DNA of 64,000 nt from Hymenobacter nivis (GCF_006439025.1 NZ_RCYZ01000012.1:22337-86336), one strand, 5' to 3'. Positions 35,109-43,705 are shown, counted from the first letter of the stretch. Program-made: numbers and translations. The notes: a model not told the origin generated them from the letters alone.

Positions 35109-36308
35109 ATGCAATTTTTACCCCTTGCCGCCCTGCTGGCCGGCCTATCCTTTACCGCCGCGGCGCAGCCCCTGGCCCCCGCCGACACGGCCCAGGTACC
35201 CCTTGGGGTGCAACCGGCACCGCGGGCTGCCGCCATCGGCCAGCCCACAAAGAAACTGACCATTCTGCCGATTCCGGTGCTGTTCTACCAGGCCGAAACT
35301 GGCATTGGCTACGGCATCGGGGGCTTGCTGAGCGGCCGGTTTGGGGCCGATACCACGGTGCGTTCGTCCAATGCGCGCATCCAGTACTGGCAGACGGCCA
35401 AGAAGCAGTCGCTCATTCAGTTCGTGCACACCATTTATACGCCGGGCGAGAAATACTACCTCAACGGCGAGGTGAGCGGCTATGACCAGCTGCTATACTA
35501 CTACGGCAAGGGCAATAATACGGCGTCGGACAACGAGTCGAACGTGGCCTATAAGCTGTTCATCGTCAACCAGCGAGTGCAAAAAGCCATTGCGCCAAAG
35601 CTGTTTTTTGGGGCCCAGTACCGCCTCACCGACATGAGCCAGATTACGGCCCCTGACAACGCCGCCGACGGCGGGGCCAACTACTTCTACCGCGACCCGC
35701 GCCTGAGCGACCGCGAGCGCATGGGCACCACCGTGTCGGGCCTGGGCCCGGTCCTCACCCTCGACACCCGCGACGTGGCCCTGGGGGCCTCGCACGGCAA
35801 CCTGGTGGACGCTACGGTGATGTTCAACGGCAAGGGCTTGGGGTCGGATTACAAGTTTGTGCGCTACCAGCTCGACCTGCGCCATTACCAGCCGGTGTTT
35901 TCCAACAATACCATCCTGGCCATGCAGTTCCTGGGCCAGTTCCACTCTGGCGACGTGCCGTTCCGGGAGCTGGCGGGCATCGGCGCCAACCTCGGTGGTA
36001 CCCTCTACGACAACGCCAACCTGTTGCGCGGTATTTATGAGCAGCGCTTCCGCGACCGCCAGATGATGATGTTCCAGGCCGAGCTGCGCCAGCACTTGTT
36101 CTGGCGCATCGACGTGGCTGGCTTTGCCGGTGTGGGCCAGGTGGCCAACGGGGCCAGCGACTTTGCCTTTAGTGGCCTTAAAGCGGCCGGTGGGGCTGGC
36201 CTGCGCTTCAACTTCATCCGCCGCGACCGGGTGAACCTGCGCCTCGACTACGCCGGCGGCACGGGCTCGAAGCCGGGCATTCTTTTCGCCATCGGCGAAG
36301 CCTTTTAG
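35109..36308 (+). CDS. Outer-membrane beta-barrel protein, BamA/TamA (surface antigen D15) family
   Basis: A 399-aa protein with a signal peptide ending 'SFTAAAQP' and no POTRA domains. The whole mature part is beta strands ('GIGYGIGGLLSGRF', 'LGPVLTLDTRDVALGASHGNLV', 'FVRYQLDLRHYQPVF'), ending in 'NLRLDYAGGTGSKPGILFAIGEAF' with the terminal phenylalanine recognised by the BAM machine. 'LTLDTRD' and 'FRELAGIGANLGG' are typical of D15-like barrels. The role is unknown. Confidence 0.82.
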   Translation: MQFLPLAALLAGLSFTAAAQPLAPADTAQVPLGVQPAPRAAAIGQPTKKLTILPIPVLFYQAETGIGYGIGGLLSGRFGADTTVRSSNARIQYWQTAKKQSLIQFVHTIYTPGEKYYLNGEVSGYDQLLYYYGKGNNTASDNESNVAYKLFIVNQRVQKAIAPKLFFGAQYRLTDMSQITAPDNAADGGANYFYRDPRLSDRERMGTTVSGLGPVLTLDTRDVALGASHGNLVDATVMFNGKGLGSDYKFVRYQLDLRHYQPVFSNNTILAMQFLGQFHSGDVPFRELAGIGANLGGTLYDNANLLRGIYEQRFRDRQMMMFQAELRQHLFWRIDVAGFAGVGQVANGASDFAFSGLKAAGGAGLRFNFIRRDRVNLRLDYAGGTGSKPGILFAIGEAF

Positions 36309-36343
36309 CGCTCTGCCGCCAGTCTCGGCTGGTGCGGGCTAGG

Positions 36344-36383
36344 GCCCCGGTTCTGCTGTGCAGGGCCGGGGCTTTTGCTTTTT
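36344..36383 (+). terminator. Hairpin and T-run after the D15-like barrel
   Basis: A 7-bp stem GCCCCGG/CCGGGGC (36344-36350 with 36366-36372) is followed by TTTTGCTTTTT. It lies 35 nt after the stop codon. Confidence 0.65.
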
Positions 36384-36612
36384 AGGCAAAATAAAAAAAT
36401 GCCGTGGACGAATAAACTCACAGCATTTACAACGCACAGGTTATTGATCTTTAATATATTAAATAGCGGCTTTTTGACTAAAAATCAATTCATGATTCAT
36501 CTTTCAGAATGACACTAAAAACTCAAGATTTTTATCACGCAGAAACGCTGGTTTTGCCAACCGGGGCCCCCGCCGGGGCGTAAAAGTCCGGTACCATACC
36601 CTCCGCTACCCG
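36384..36612. other. AT-rich intergenic island
   Basis: The 36309-36612 gap begins with the terminator and continues with a stretch to about 36540 that is clearly AT-rich in a GC-rich genome, including TTTAATATATTAAAT near 36450. I see no reading frame, tRNA or strong promoter in it. It separates the barrel gene from the GT2 cluster. Confidence 0.6.
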
Positions 36613-37824
36613 TTGCGTTTTCAAGCTACCTGCGAAGCAACCGCTGCCTTTCCCCCGCCGGTTTCTGCCCCCGACTACGCGCTGCGGCTGCACGAGCAGC
36701 TGCCTGCGCCGCACGCCGCGCTGCGGGCCTGCGTCATCATTCCGGCCAAAGACGAGGCCGCTGCGCTGCCCGCCACCCTGGGGGCCCTGGCCGCGCAAGT
36801 TGACTTGGCCGGCCGGCCCCTGCCGCCCGGTAGCTTCGAAGTAATTGTGCTGGCCAACAACTGCACCGATGGCACCGCCGCCGCTGTGCGCCACTTTGCA
36901 CGCCAACACCCGGCCTTGGCCGTGCACGTGGCCCGCCTGCGCCTGGCCGCCCCCGATGCCCACGTGGGCCGCGCCCGCCGCCTGCTGATGGACGAGGCCT
37001 GCCTGCGTCTGCTGAGCCTGGGCCGCTTCAACGGCATCATTGCCAGCACCGACGCCGATACCCGCGTGGCCCCCGACTGGCTGGCTGCCACCCAGGCCGA
37101 GATTGCGGCCGGGGCCGACGCCGTGGGCGGCCGCATCCTCACCGATGCGCCGCCCCTGCGCCCCGGCGAGCCCGCCGCGCCGGGGGCCCCCAGCGGCGTA
37201 CGCCGCACTCAGCTCCGCGACGCAGCCTACCATTTGTGGTGCGCCCGCCTTGAAGCCCAACTCGATCCGCAAGCCGCCGACCCGTGGCCACGCCACCACC
37301 AGCACTTTGGGGCCAGCCTGGCCCTCACGGCCCGCGCCTACCGCCGCGTGGGCGGCCTGCCCGTGGTGCGCTACCTGGAGGACGAGGCCCTGTGCCAGCA
37401 GCTGCGCCGCTACGACCTGCGCCTGCGCCACAGCCCGCGCGTGGTGGTGCACACCTCGGCCCGCCAGTGCGGCCGCGTGGAAGTAGGCCTCTCGTGGCAG
37501 CTGCGCGAGTGGGCCGCCCAGGGCCTGGCGGGCGGCGAGCCGCTGGTGCCCTGCCCGCAGCACCTAGCGGCGCTGTGGCACGCGCGCCGGCAGCTGCGCG
37601 CTTGGTGGAGCCACGCGGCCCCGTTTGGGGTGCCGGGGCAGGGCGTGGCGGCGGCGCTGGGCCTGCCTGAGAAGCAACTGGCCCGGCAGGTGCTGGCCAG
37701 CTGCACCTTCGGCCGCCTCTGGGACTGGGTGGCCGCGGCCCGCGCCACGGCCGGCGTAGCCGTGCCCCAGGTGCCGCTGTCCGAGGCTCTTGCCTGGCTG
37801 CGGGCCCCGGGGGCGGGCCGGTAG
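36613..37824 (+). CDS. Family 2 glycosyltransferase
   Basis: A 403-aa predicted inverting glycosyltransferase. The nucleotide-sugar fold begins 'ACVIIPAKDEAAALPATLGAL'. The DxD metal motif is in 'IASTDADTRVAPDW' (D147, D149). No membrane helix is obvious. There is no in-frame ATG; TTG at 36613 is the best start. Its stop lies 1 nt from the stop of the convergent methyltransferase operon. Together with the PIG-L, methyltransferase and acyl-CoA dehydrogenase genes opposite it, it seems to form a small biosynthetic cluster. Confidence 0.85.
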   Translation: MRFQATCEATAAFPPPVSAPDYALRLHEQLPAPHAALRACVIIPAKDEAAALPATLGALAAQVDLAGRPLPPGSFEVIVLANNCTDGTAAAVRHFARQHPALAVHVARLRLAAPDAHVGRARRLLMDEACLRLLSLGRFNGIIASTDADTRVAPDWLAATQAEIAAGADAVGGRILTDAPPLRPGEPAAPGAPSGVRRTQLRDAAYHLWCARLEAQLDPQAADPWPRHHQHFGASLALTARAYRRVGGLPVVRYLEDEALCQQLRRYDLRLRHSPRVVVHTSARQCGRVEVGLSWQLREWAAQGLAGGEPLVPCPQHLAALWHARRQLRAWWSHAAPFGVPGQGVAAALGLPEKQLARQVLASCTFGRLWDWVAAARATAGVAVPQVPLSEALAWLRAPGAGR

Positions 37825-37825
37825 G

Positions 37826-38422
37826 CTACCTTTTTTCCAGCACGTCGAGCCGATACTGCGGGTGGCGCTGGCCGCCGAGGTGGGCCCAGGGGCCCCCAGG
37901 GCCGGTTTTCTCGAGAAAGAATTCGTGCACTTCGTCGCCCGTCAGGGGATAGTCGTGCACGGGGGCCGTCCAGTGTACCAGCAGCAGCTGGCCCCCGGTG
38001 GGCAGGGCCCCCGCGATGCGGTCGGCGGCGCGGGCCAGGTCGGCCAGGTTCCAATAGTAGCCCACTTCGCAGAGGGTGATGAGGTCGAAGGGCCCCGTCG
38101 GGAATTCGTCGGGCAGCTGCATTTGCTGCAAGGTTACCTGGGGTAAGTCGGCGCAGCGGCGGCGGGCCTGCGCCAGGGCTTCGGCGCTCACATCTACCCC
38201 CAACAGCTGGCCACAGCGCGGCGCCAGCTGCGCCGTGAATACCCCCAGCGAGCAGCCGATTTCAAACGCCCGCGGGTAGTGTGCCCGCGGCAGGGCCCCC
38301 AGCGAGGCCGCGTACTTGGCGTGCTCGTAGGGGCTGGTTTCGAAGCCCCACGGGTCGGAATTGGCCCGGTACACGTCGTCGAAATAGCTGCCGCCCAGGC
38401 TATTGGGTTGGTTCTCGTTCAT
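37826..38422 (-). CDS. NodS-like SAM-dependent methyltransferase
   Basis: Class I methyltransferase of 198 aa. The SAM motif I is 'AFEIGCSLGVFTAQLA' (52-67) and 'LLGVDVSAEALAQAR' is motif II. 'YFDDVYRANSDPWGFETSPYE' at the N-terminus is characteristic of the NodS-like group; NodS N-methylates the de-N-acetylated sugar of Nod factors. Its start overlaps the stop of the PIG-L gene by 4 nt (ATGA), so the two are translationally coupled. The substrate is inference. Confidence 0.87.
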   Translation of the reverse strand: MNENQPNSLGGSYFDDVYRANSDPWGFETSPYEHAKYAASLGALPRAHYPRAFEIGCSLGVFTAQLAPRCGQLLGVDVSAEALAQARRRCADLPQVTLQQMQLPDEFPTGPFDLITLCEVGYYWNLADLARAADRIAGALPTGGQLLLVHWTAPVHDYPLTGDEVHEFFLEKTGPGGPWAHLGGQRHPQYRLDVLEKR

Positions 38423-39162
38423 GCGCAGTTTTCAAAATACACCTCGTAGGGCTGGTTGAATTTGGCCAGCATGTCGTCGGCCAGCAAAAAGCCTTCTGTG
38501 TCGTCGGTAAACACGCCGGGGGCCACCTGCGAGCGGTGGGCGGCAATGGCGGCCAGCTTCCGGGGCAGCACTTCGCCGATGTCCAGGCGGAAGCCTGCCA
38601 CGTGGTCGGCGGGCTGGGGCAGGTCGGTGGGGGCGGCGCGCTGCCAGGCCCACACCACGTACTCAAGCTGCCGCGGCGCAGTGGGCAACCCGGCCAGCGC
38701 CGCCTGGGCCAGCAGGTAGCTGGCGCGGTGGTCGGGGTGCGGGTCGCGCCGCCAGGGCAGTAGCACGGTGGCTACCTGGTTGTCAAGCACAAAGGCCCGC
38801 AGCCGCACCGCCGCCTCGGCAAAGCCGGGCTGCGCGGGGCCCGTGGGCACGGCCGCATCGGGCAGGCGCAGCAAGAGCGGTTCGGTGTGCACATCCAGCA
38901 GGGCCAGGGCGTGGCGCAGCTCGCCCTCGCGCACGGCCCGCCGGGCGGGGGCCGAAAACACAGCCGAGTTGGGGTGCGACCCGGTGCCGTCGCTCACCAG
39001 GGCGGCGTGCACGGGCTGGCCGGCGCGCCGCAGCAGTGCCAGCAGGCCCCCGCAGCCCAGGGCCTCGTCGTCGGGGTGCGGCACGATGATGAGCGCGGGC
39101 CCCAGCGTATCGGCGAAGTCGGCTGGGCGCACGGGGTAATCAGCAAAAGGCAGCATAGTCAT
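38419..39162 (-). CDS. PIG-L family N-deacetylase
   Basis: A 247-aa zinc-dependent N-deacetylase of the PIG-L/LmbE family, which includes MshB, BshB and GlcNAc-PI deacetylase. The zinc/catalytic motif is 'IIVPHPDDEALGCGGLL' (25-41; H29, D31, D32) and the second ligand region is 'WRRDPHPDHRAS'. It overlaps the upstream acyl-CoA dehydrogenase by 1 nt (TAATG) and the downstream methyltransferase by 4 nt. The likely substrate is an N-acetylated amino sugar. Confidence 0.9.
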   Translation of the reverse strand: MTMLPFADYPVRPADFADTLGPALIIVPHPDDEALGCGGLLALLRRAGQPVHAALVSDGTGSHPNSAVFSAPARRAVREGELRHALALLDVHTEPLLLRLPDAAVPTGPAQPGFAEAAVRLRAFVLDNQVATVLLPWRRDPHPDHRASYLLAQAALAGLPTAPRQLEYVVWAWQRAAPTDLPQPADHVAGFRLDIGEVLPRKLAAIAAHRSQVAPGVFTDDTEGFLLADDMLAKFNQPYEVYFENCA

Positions 39163-40343
39163 TAGTATAAATCATTGCCCTCCAGTACGAAGCGGCCCAC
39201 GTCGGCTAGTACAAAATCGGGGGCGGGCTGGCGCAGGTAATGGGTCAGGTCGCGGTGCAGGCGCTCGAAAGGCTCGGGCTGGAGCAGGCCGCGGGCCCCC
39301 ACGCAGCGCTCGGCCAGCGGCAGCACGGCCAGGCCGATTTGCTCGATGGCGGTGCGCACGAGGTTGGCGTAGGCCCCGGCGGCGGGGCTGGCAGGGGCCC
39401 CGGCATCGTTGGGGAGGATGGCGTGGGCGGCGGCGCCGCGTAGCCACTGCCGGCCGCTTTCGATGAGCAGGGCCATTTGGCCCAGGCGCTGGCGCTGGTA
39501 GGGGTCGTCGGTGCGGCCCAGGGCTTGCAGAAAGCGGCGGGTTTCGTCGTATACGGCCTCGGCGCCGCCCAGCTGCACGGCCGCAAACCGGCTGGCCCCG
39601 CCCCCAAACCAGGGTTGGCGGTAATAGGCGTTGGGCGGGCCCAGCAGGTCTTCGGGCCCAATCTCCAGGCCCGTGAGGTCGGCGCGGTGGCTAGCGGTGG
39701 AGCGCATGCCCAGGGGCCGCCAGAACGAGCGGTCGAGCACGGGCGGCTGGGCATCGGCGGGCAGCACCAGCATCTGCCAGCCCTGGCCGTCGGGTAGGGC
39801 CCCCGTGAGAAGCGGCCGCGCCACGTAGCCGGCCCCCGAGGCGAAGGTTTTGGCCCCGTGCAGGCGGTAGCGGCCGCCAGGCAGTGCCTCTAGCCGCACG
39901 CCGTGGGCGGGGGCCTCAGTGTTCCACACACCAAACAGGAGCCCGGTGGCCGCGTCGGCGGCCCAGCGCGCGGCCTGCGCTGGCGTGCCAAACAACTGCA
40001 TGAGCAGCAGCGCGTTGGTGTGGCCCTCGTAGAGCCGGCCCACCGCTAAGTTGCCCCGGCCAACGTGGCGTAGCACGGTCAGCAGCTCCTCGGTGGCAGT
40101 GGGGGCCCCCAGGCCGGCCCCGCCCAGGCCGGGGGCCAGCGCCGCGGTGAATAGCCCGGCGGCCCGCAGCCAGTCAAATTCCTGGGTTGGAAAGACCGCC
40201 TCGGCGTCGGTGGCGGCGGCCTGGGCAAACAGGCGCGGGGCTAGGGCCTCGGCGGCCTGCACGGCGGCAGCGGGCGTGGCTAGTAGTGGCGTAGCGGGAG
40301 CAACGGTAGGGGAGGAATCGGCACGTACAAAATCAACAACCAT
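39162..40343 (-). CDS. Acyl-CoA dehydrogenase family protein
   Basis: A 393-aa flavoprotein with the acyl-CoA dehydrogenase fold. I start at the ATG at 40343 (MVVDFVRADSS); an in-frame TTG seven codons earlier is less likely. 'LGGAGLGAPTATEELLTVLRHVGRGNLAVGRLYEGH' and 'RLHGAKTFASGAGYVARPLL' fit the family's N-terminal and middle domains. The catalytic glutamate near the C-terminus is not obvious to me. Members in such clusters may act on substrates other than acyl-CoA. First gene of a three-gene overlapping operon. Confidence 0.8.
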   Translation of the reverse strand: MVVDFVRADSSPTVAPATPLLATPAAAVQAAEALAPRLFAQAAATDAEAVFPTQEFDWLRAAGLFTAALAPGLGGAGLGAPTATEELLTVLRHVGRGNLAVGRLYEGHTNALLLMQLFGTPAQAARWAADAATGLLFGVWNTEAPAHGVRLEALPGGRYRLHGAKTFASGAGYVARPLLTGALPDGQGWQMLVLPADAQPPVLDRSFWRPLGMRSTASHRADLTGLEIGPEDLLGPPNAYYRQPWFGGGASRFAAVQLGGAEAVYDETRRFLQALGRTDDPYQRQRLGQMALLIESGRQWLRGAAAHAILPNDAGAPASPAAGAYANLVRTAIEQIGLAVLPLAERCVGARGLLQPEPFERLHRDLTHYLRQPAPDFVLADVGRFVLEGNDLY

Positions 40344-40472
40344 GGGTGCGCGGGTGAAAGGCAAGTGAACAAACTATACTCCGAAATGGGGCCCCTTGTT
40401 CCTGTCGCGCTTATGTGCCATCAGCGTTAAATTCAATTACGGCCGGCTTTGGCCCCCGGCAAGGGGGCGGCG

Positions 40473-40480
40473 TACCTTTG
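40473..40480 (+). promoter_or_regulatory. Predicted promoter (-7) of purH
   Basis: TACCTTTG with TTTG about 21 nt upstream (near 40448). It lies 35 nt before the purH start codon. Confidence 0.6.
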
Positions 40481-40515
40481 CGGCGGCAATCATGCCGTAG
40501 CTATTTCCGCCGTTT

Positions 40516-42063
40516 ATGTCGTCCCGTCCCGTTCGCGCTGCTCTGTTGTCCGTCTACCACAAAGACCGATTGGGGCCCCTGGTGCAGGTGCTCCGCCAGC
40601 ACGGCGTTACGCTGTACTCGACCGGCGGCACCCAGCAATTCCTCGAAAGCGAAGGCGCCGCCGTCACGGCCGTGGAAGACCTCACCGGCTTCCCTGAAGT
40701 GTTCGGCGGGCGCGTGAAAACGCTGCACCCCAAGGTGTTTGGCGGCATTTTGCACCGCCGCCACGAGCCCGGCGACCTCGCCCAGGCCGAGCAGCACGGC
40801 ATCCCGCCCATCGACTTGGTAGTGGTCGATTTGTACCCCTTCGAGGAAACCGTGGCCAGTGGGGCCCCCGAGGCCGACGTCATCGAGAAGATTGATATCG
40901 GCGGCATTGCTTTGCTGCGCGCCGCTGCCAAAAACTACCGCGACGTGCTGGTAATCAGCAGCCGCGACCAGTACGCCGCCGTGGCCGAGCTGCTGGCTGC
41001 CAAAAACGGCGCCACCGATTTGGAAGACCGCCGCCACTACGCCGCCGCTGCCTTCGCCACCACCAGCCACTACGACACCGAAATCTTCAAGTACGTAAGC
41101 CAGGGCACCGACCTGGCCGCAAGCGCTGCCGCTGCCGCTCCGGCTGCGACTCAGGGCCCCGCCACGCCGCTGCGCTATGGCGAGAACCCCCACCAGGCCG
41201 GTACGTTCTACGGCGACCTGGGGGCCCTGTTCGAGCAGCTGCACGGCAAACAGCTGAGCTACAACAACCTGGTGGACGTGGACGCCGCCGTGCAGCTCAT
41301 GCGCGAGTTTGCCGACGGGGCCCCGGCCTGCGCCATCCTCAAGCACACCAACGCCTGCGGCGTGGCCCTAGCCGATACCCTTCACGGCGCCTACGTGCAA
41401 GCCCTGGCCTGCGACCCGGTGTCGGCGTTCGGCGGGGTTATCATCGTGAATAAGGAAGTGGACGCGGCCACCGCGGCCGAGCTGAGCCAGCTGTTTTTTG
41501 AGGTGCTGATTGCCCCCGGCTTTGCGCCCGACGCGCTGCCGCTGCTGCAAAGCAAGAAAAACCGCATCCTGCTTCGCCAGAAGCCGGTGGAGTTTCCTGC
41601 CAAGCAAGTCAAAACCCTGCTCAACGGCCTCATCGAGCAAGACGCTGACCTCCAGAGCGAAACCGCCGCTGATTTCCGCGTCGTCACGCAGTCGGCTCCC
41701 ACGGCCGACGAAACGGCGGCCCTGGAGTTTGCCGGCAAAATCTGTAAGCACACCAAGAGCAACACCATCGTGCTGGCCCGCGCTGGCCAGCTGCTGGCCT
41801 CGGGCGTGGGCCAAACCTCGCGCGTGGACGCCCTGCGCCAGGCCATCGAAAAAGCCCACGCTTTCGGCTTCGACCTGCAAGGCGCGGTGATGGCCTCCGA
41901 CGCCTTTTTCCCCTTCCCCGATTGCGTGGAAATTGCTGGAGCGGCCGGCATCCGGGCCGTGGTGCAGCCAGGTGGCTCCATCAAGGACGCCGACAGCATC
42001 CGCGCCTGCGACGAGCGCGGCATGGCCATGGTGCTCACCGGCGTGCGCCACTTCAAGCACTAG
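40516..42063 (+). CDS. purH: Bifunctional AICAR formyltransferase/IMP cyclohydrolase
   Basis: Catalyses the last two steps of de novo IMP synthesis. It has 515 aa, the family's normal length. The N-terminal cyclohydrolase domain shows 'LLSVYHKDRLGPLV', 'LYSTGGTQQFLES' and 'GRVKTLHPKVFGGILHRR'. The C-terminal formyltransferase domain has 'ILKHTNACGVALA' with the catalytic Lys-His and 'VQPGGSIKDADSI' near the end. It is transcribed alone from its own promoter. Confidence 0.97.
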   Translation: MSSRPVRAALLSVYHKDRLGPLVQVLRQHGVTLYSTGGTQQFLESEGAAVTAVEDLTGFPEVFGGRVKTLHPKVFGGILHRRHEPGDLAQAEQHGIPPIDLVVVDLYPFEETVASGAPEADVIEKIDIGGIALLRAAAKNYRDVLVISSRDQYAAVAELLAAKNGATDLEDRRHYAAAAFATTSHYDTEIFKYVSQGTDLAASAAAAAPAATQGPATPLRYGENPHQAGTFYGDLGALFEQLHGKQLSYNNLVDVDAAVQLMREFADGAPACAILKHTNACGVALADTLHGAYVQALACDPVSAFGGVIIVNKEVDAATAAELSQLFFEVLIAPGFAPDALPLLQSKKNRILLRQKPVEFPAKQVKTLLNGLIEQDADLQSETAADFRVVTQSAPTADETAALEFAGKICKHTKSNTIVLARAGQLLASGVGQTSRVDALRQAIEKAHAFGFDLQGAVMASDAFFPFPDCVEIAGAAGIRAVVQPGGSIKDADSIRACDERGMAMVLTGVRHFKH

Positions 42064-42081
42064 CAGCGGCTGCAAGCGGAC

Positions 42082-42179
42082 GTGGTCTGGCGACTTTTTC
42101 AGTCGTCGGGCCACTTTGGCGATTGAACAGCTGTGCTGCAGCAAGAGCAGGCCAATGCCTGAAAAAGTCGCCGCACCAC
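42082..42179. repeat. Long-armed imperfect hairpin after purH
   Basis: Arms 42082-42102 and 42159-42179 match in 19 of 21 positions around a loop of about 56 nt. It starts 18 nt after the purH stop. The loop contains TTGAACAGCTGTG, which resembles TTGAACGGCTGTA of the hairpin at 58485. There is no T-run, so a termination role is uncertain. Confidence 0.65.
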
Positions 42180-42235
42180 TCACCCCGCTCGAGCATTAAT
42201 TCTGGGGCCCCCGGGCCGCACAAATTTTCTTTGTT

Positions 42236-42397
42236 ATGAAATACGCCACCCCGGCGGGGTACGCCCTGCTTGCCCTTGGTATTTTGCTGCGCCTGCTGGC
42301 GCCCGGGCTGGGCGTGGTGGGCACGGTGCTGGTAGCGGTGGGGGGCCTCACGGTGGCGGCGGCCACTATTGCGGCCGCCCGCAAAGGCCGGCGGTAG
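42236..42397 (+). CDS. Small two-helix membrane protein upstream of mreB
   Basis: A 53-aa reading frame starting MKYATPAGYALLALGILLRL. It has two hydrophobic segments (about 7-22 and 24-46) and the basic end 'ARKGRR'. I found it by reading the gap between purH and mreB. A start codon, hydrophobic pattern and positive tail support a real small membrane protein, but nothing identifies it. It is 180 nt before mreB, which has its own promoter. Confidence 0.5.
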   Translation: MKYATPAGYALLALGILLRLLAPGLGVVGTVLVAVGGLTVAAATIAAARKGRR

Positions 42398-42515
42398 GCG
42401 CATACTAGCTAGCCGGGTTGAACGTTTGGGGCCCTGCCCGGCACGGGGTGTGTCCGGTATTTTGCCAAGGGAAAGCAGGACAGAACCCGGGCTTCGTATC
42501 CCCTCATTCCTTCCG

Positions 42516-42523
42516 TACCTTTG
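42516..42523 (+). promoter_or_regulatory. Predicted -7 element of mreB
   Basis: TACCTTTG lies 54 nt before the mreB ATG; a TTCG stands where TTTG is expected upstream. Confidence 0.55.
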
Positions 42524-42577
42524 CCCACTTATTGCCGCGTGGCCCCGGTCGTTGCGCCGCTATTCTGATTTAACTCA

Positions 42578-43603
42578 ATGGGTTTCTTTAACTTCCTGAC
42601 CAGCGACATTGCCATCGACCTGGGCACGGCCAATACGCTCATCATCCACAACGACAAAATCGTGGTGGACGAGCCGAGCATCATCGCCAAAGACCGCACC
42701 ACCAATAAGATTATCGCTGTCGGCCGCCAGGCCCAGCAAATGCACGAGAAAACCCACGACAACATCAAAACCATTCGCCCCCTGAAGGACGGCGTAATCG
42801 CCGATTTCCACGCGGCGGAGGAGATGATCAAGGGCCTCATTAAGATGATTGACACGCGCAAGCGGCTGTTCCAGCCCTCGCACCGCATGGTTATCTGCAT
42901 CCCGTCGGGCATCACGGAGGTGGAAAAACGCGCTGTGCGCGACTCGGCTGAGCACGCCGGCGCCAAGGAAGTGTGGATGATTCAGGAGCCGATGGCCGCC
43001 GCCATCGGCATCGGCATCGACGTGCACCAGCCGGTGGGCTCGATGATCATTGACATCGGGGGCGGTACCTCCGAAATTGCCCTGATTGCCCTCTCGGGCA
43101 TCGTGTGCGACCAAAGCATCAAGACGGCCGGCGACGTGTTCAACCAGGATATCCTGGACTACATGCGCCGCCAGCATAACCTGCTCATCGGCGAGCGGTC
43201 GGCCGAGCGCATCAAAATCGAAGTCGGCGCCGCGCTTACCGAGCTGGACAACCCGCCACCGGACCACGAGGTGCGCGGCCGCGACCTGATGACGGGCATC
43301 CCCAAGGTCATCAAGGTCACGTTCTCAGAAATCGCCATCGCGCTCGATAAGTCGGTGGCCAAAATCGAGGAAGCCGTGCTGAAAGCGCTGGAAATTTCGC
43401 CGCCCGAGCTGTCGGCCGACATTTACGAGCACGGCATTCACCTCACCGGCGGTGGGGCCCTGCTGCGCGGCCTCGATAAGCGCCTGGCCGCCAAAACCAA
43501 GCTGCCCATCCACATCGCCGAAGACCCGCTGCGCGCCGTGGTGCGCGGCACCGGCCGGGCCATCAAAGACATCCAAGCCTTCAAGGGCGTGCTGCTGACG
43601 TAG
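42578..43603 (+). CDS. mreB: Rod shape-determining protein MreB
   Basis: Bacterial actin that organises lateral cell wall synthesis. It has 341 aa. 'IAIDLGTANTLIIHNDKIVVDEPSIIA' is the first phosphate-binding loop. 'IIDIGGGTSEIALIALSGIV' is the second and 'LTGGGALLRGLDKRLA' the adenosine motif. An amphipathic start 'MGFFNFLTSD' is the usual membrane anchor. It heads the mreBCD genes with its own promoter. Confidence 0.97.
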   Translation: MGFFNFLTSDIAIDLGTANTLIIHNDKIVVDEPSIIAKDRTTNKIIAVGRQAQQMHEKTHDNIKTIRPLKDGVIADFHAAEEMIKGLIKMIDTRKRLFQPSHRMVICIPSGITEVEKRAVRDSAEHAGAKEVWMIQEPMAAAIGIGIDVHQPVGSMIIDIGGGTSEIALIALSGIVCDQSIKTAGDVFNQDILDYMRRQHNLLIGERSAERIKIEVGAALTELDNPPPDHEVRGRDLMTGIPKVIKVTFSEIAIALDKSVAKIEEAVLKALEISPPELSADIYEHGIHLTGGGALLRGLDKRLAAKTKLPIHIAEDPLRAVVRGTGRAIKDIQAFKGVLLT

Positions 43604-43606
43604 GGC

Positions 43607-43703
43607 ATTTAACATTTATCAATTACCATTTAACGGATGGCCCCAACCGATTGGCTATCTGATTATAATCTGGGTACTAAATGATAAATGATAATTGTTA
43701 AAT
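43607..43703. repeat. 7-nt phased hairpin between mreB and mreC
   Basis: The left arm (43607-43634) reads ATTTAAC, ATTTATC, AATTACC, ATTTAAC and the right arm (43676-43703) ACTAAAT, GATAAAT, GATAATT, GTTAAAT: an imperfect 28-nt stem made of 7-nt words. The element fills the whole space between two genes of one operon and ends 2 nt before the mreC ATG. Confidence 0.8.
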
Positions 43704-43705
43704 GA

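Noticed and set aside
36384..36612. A small RNA or tRNA in the AT-rich island
   Set aside because: No cloverleaf, T-arm consensus or terminator of its own could be found by eye.
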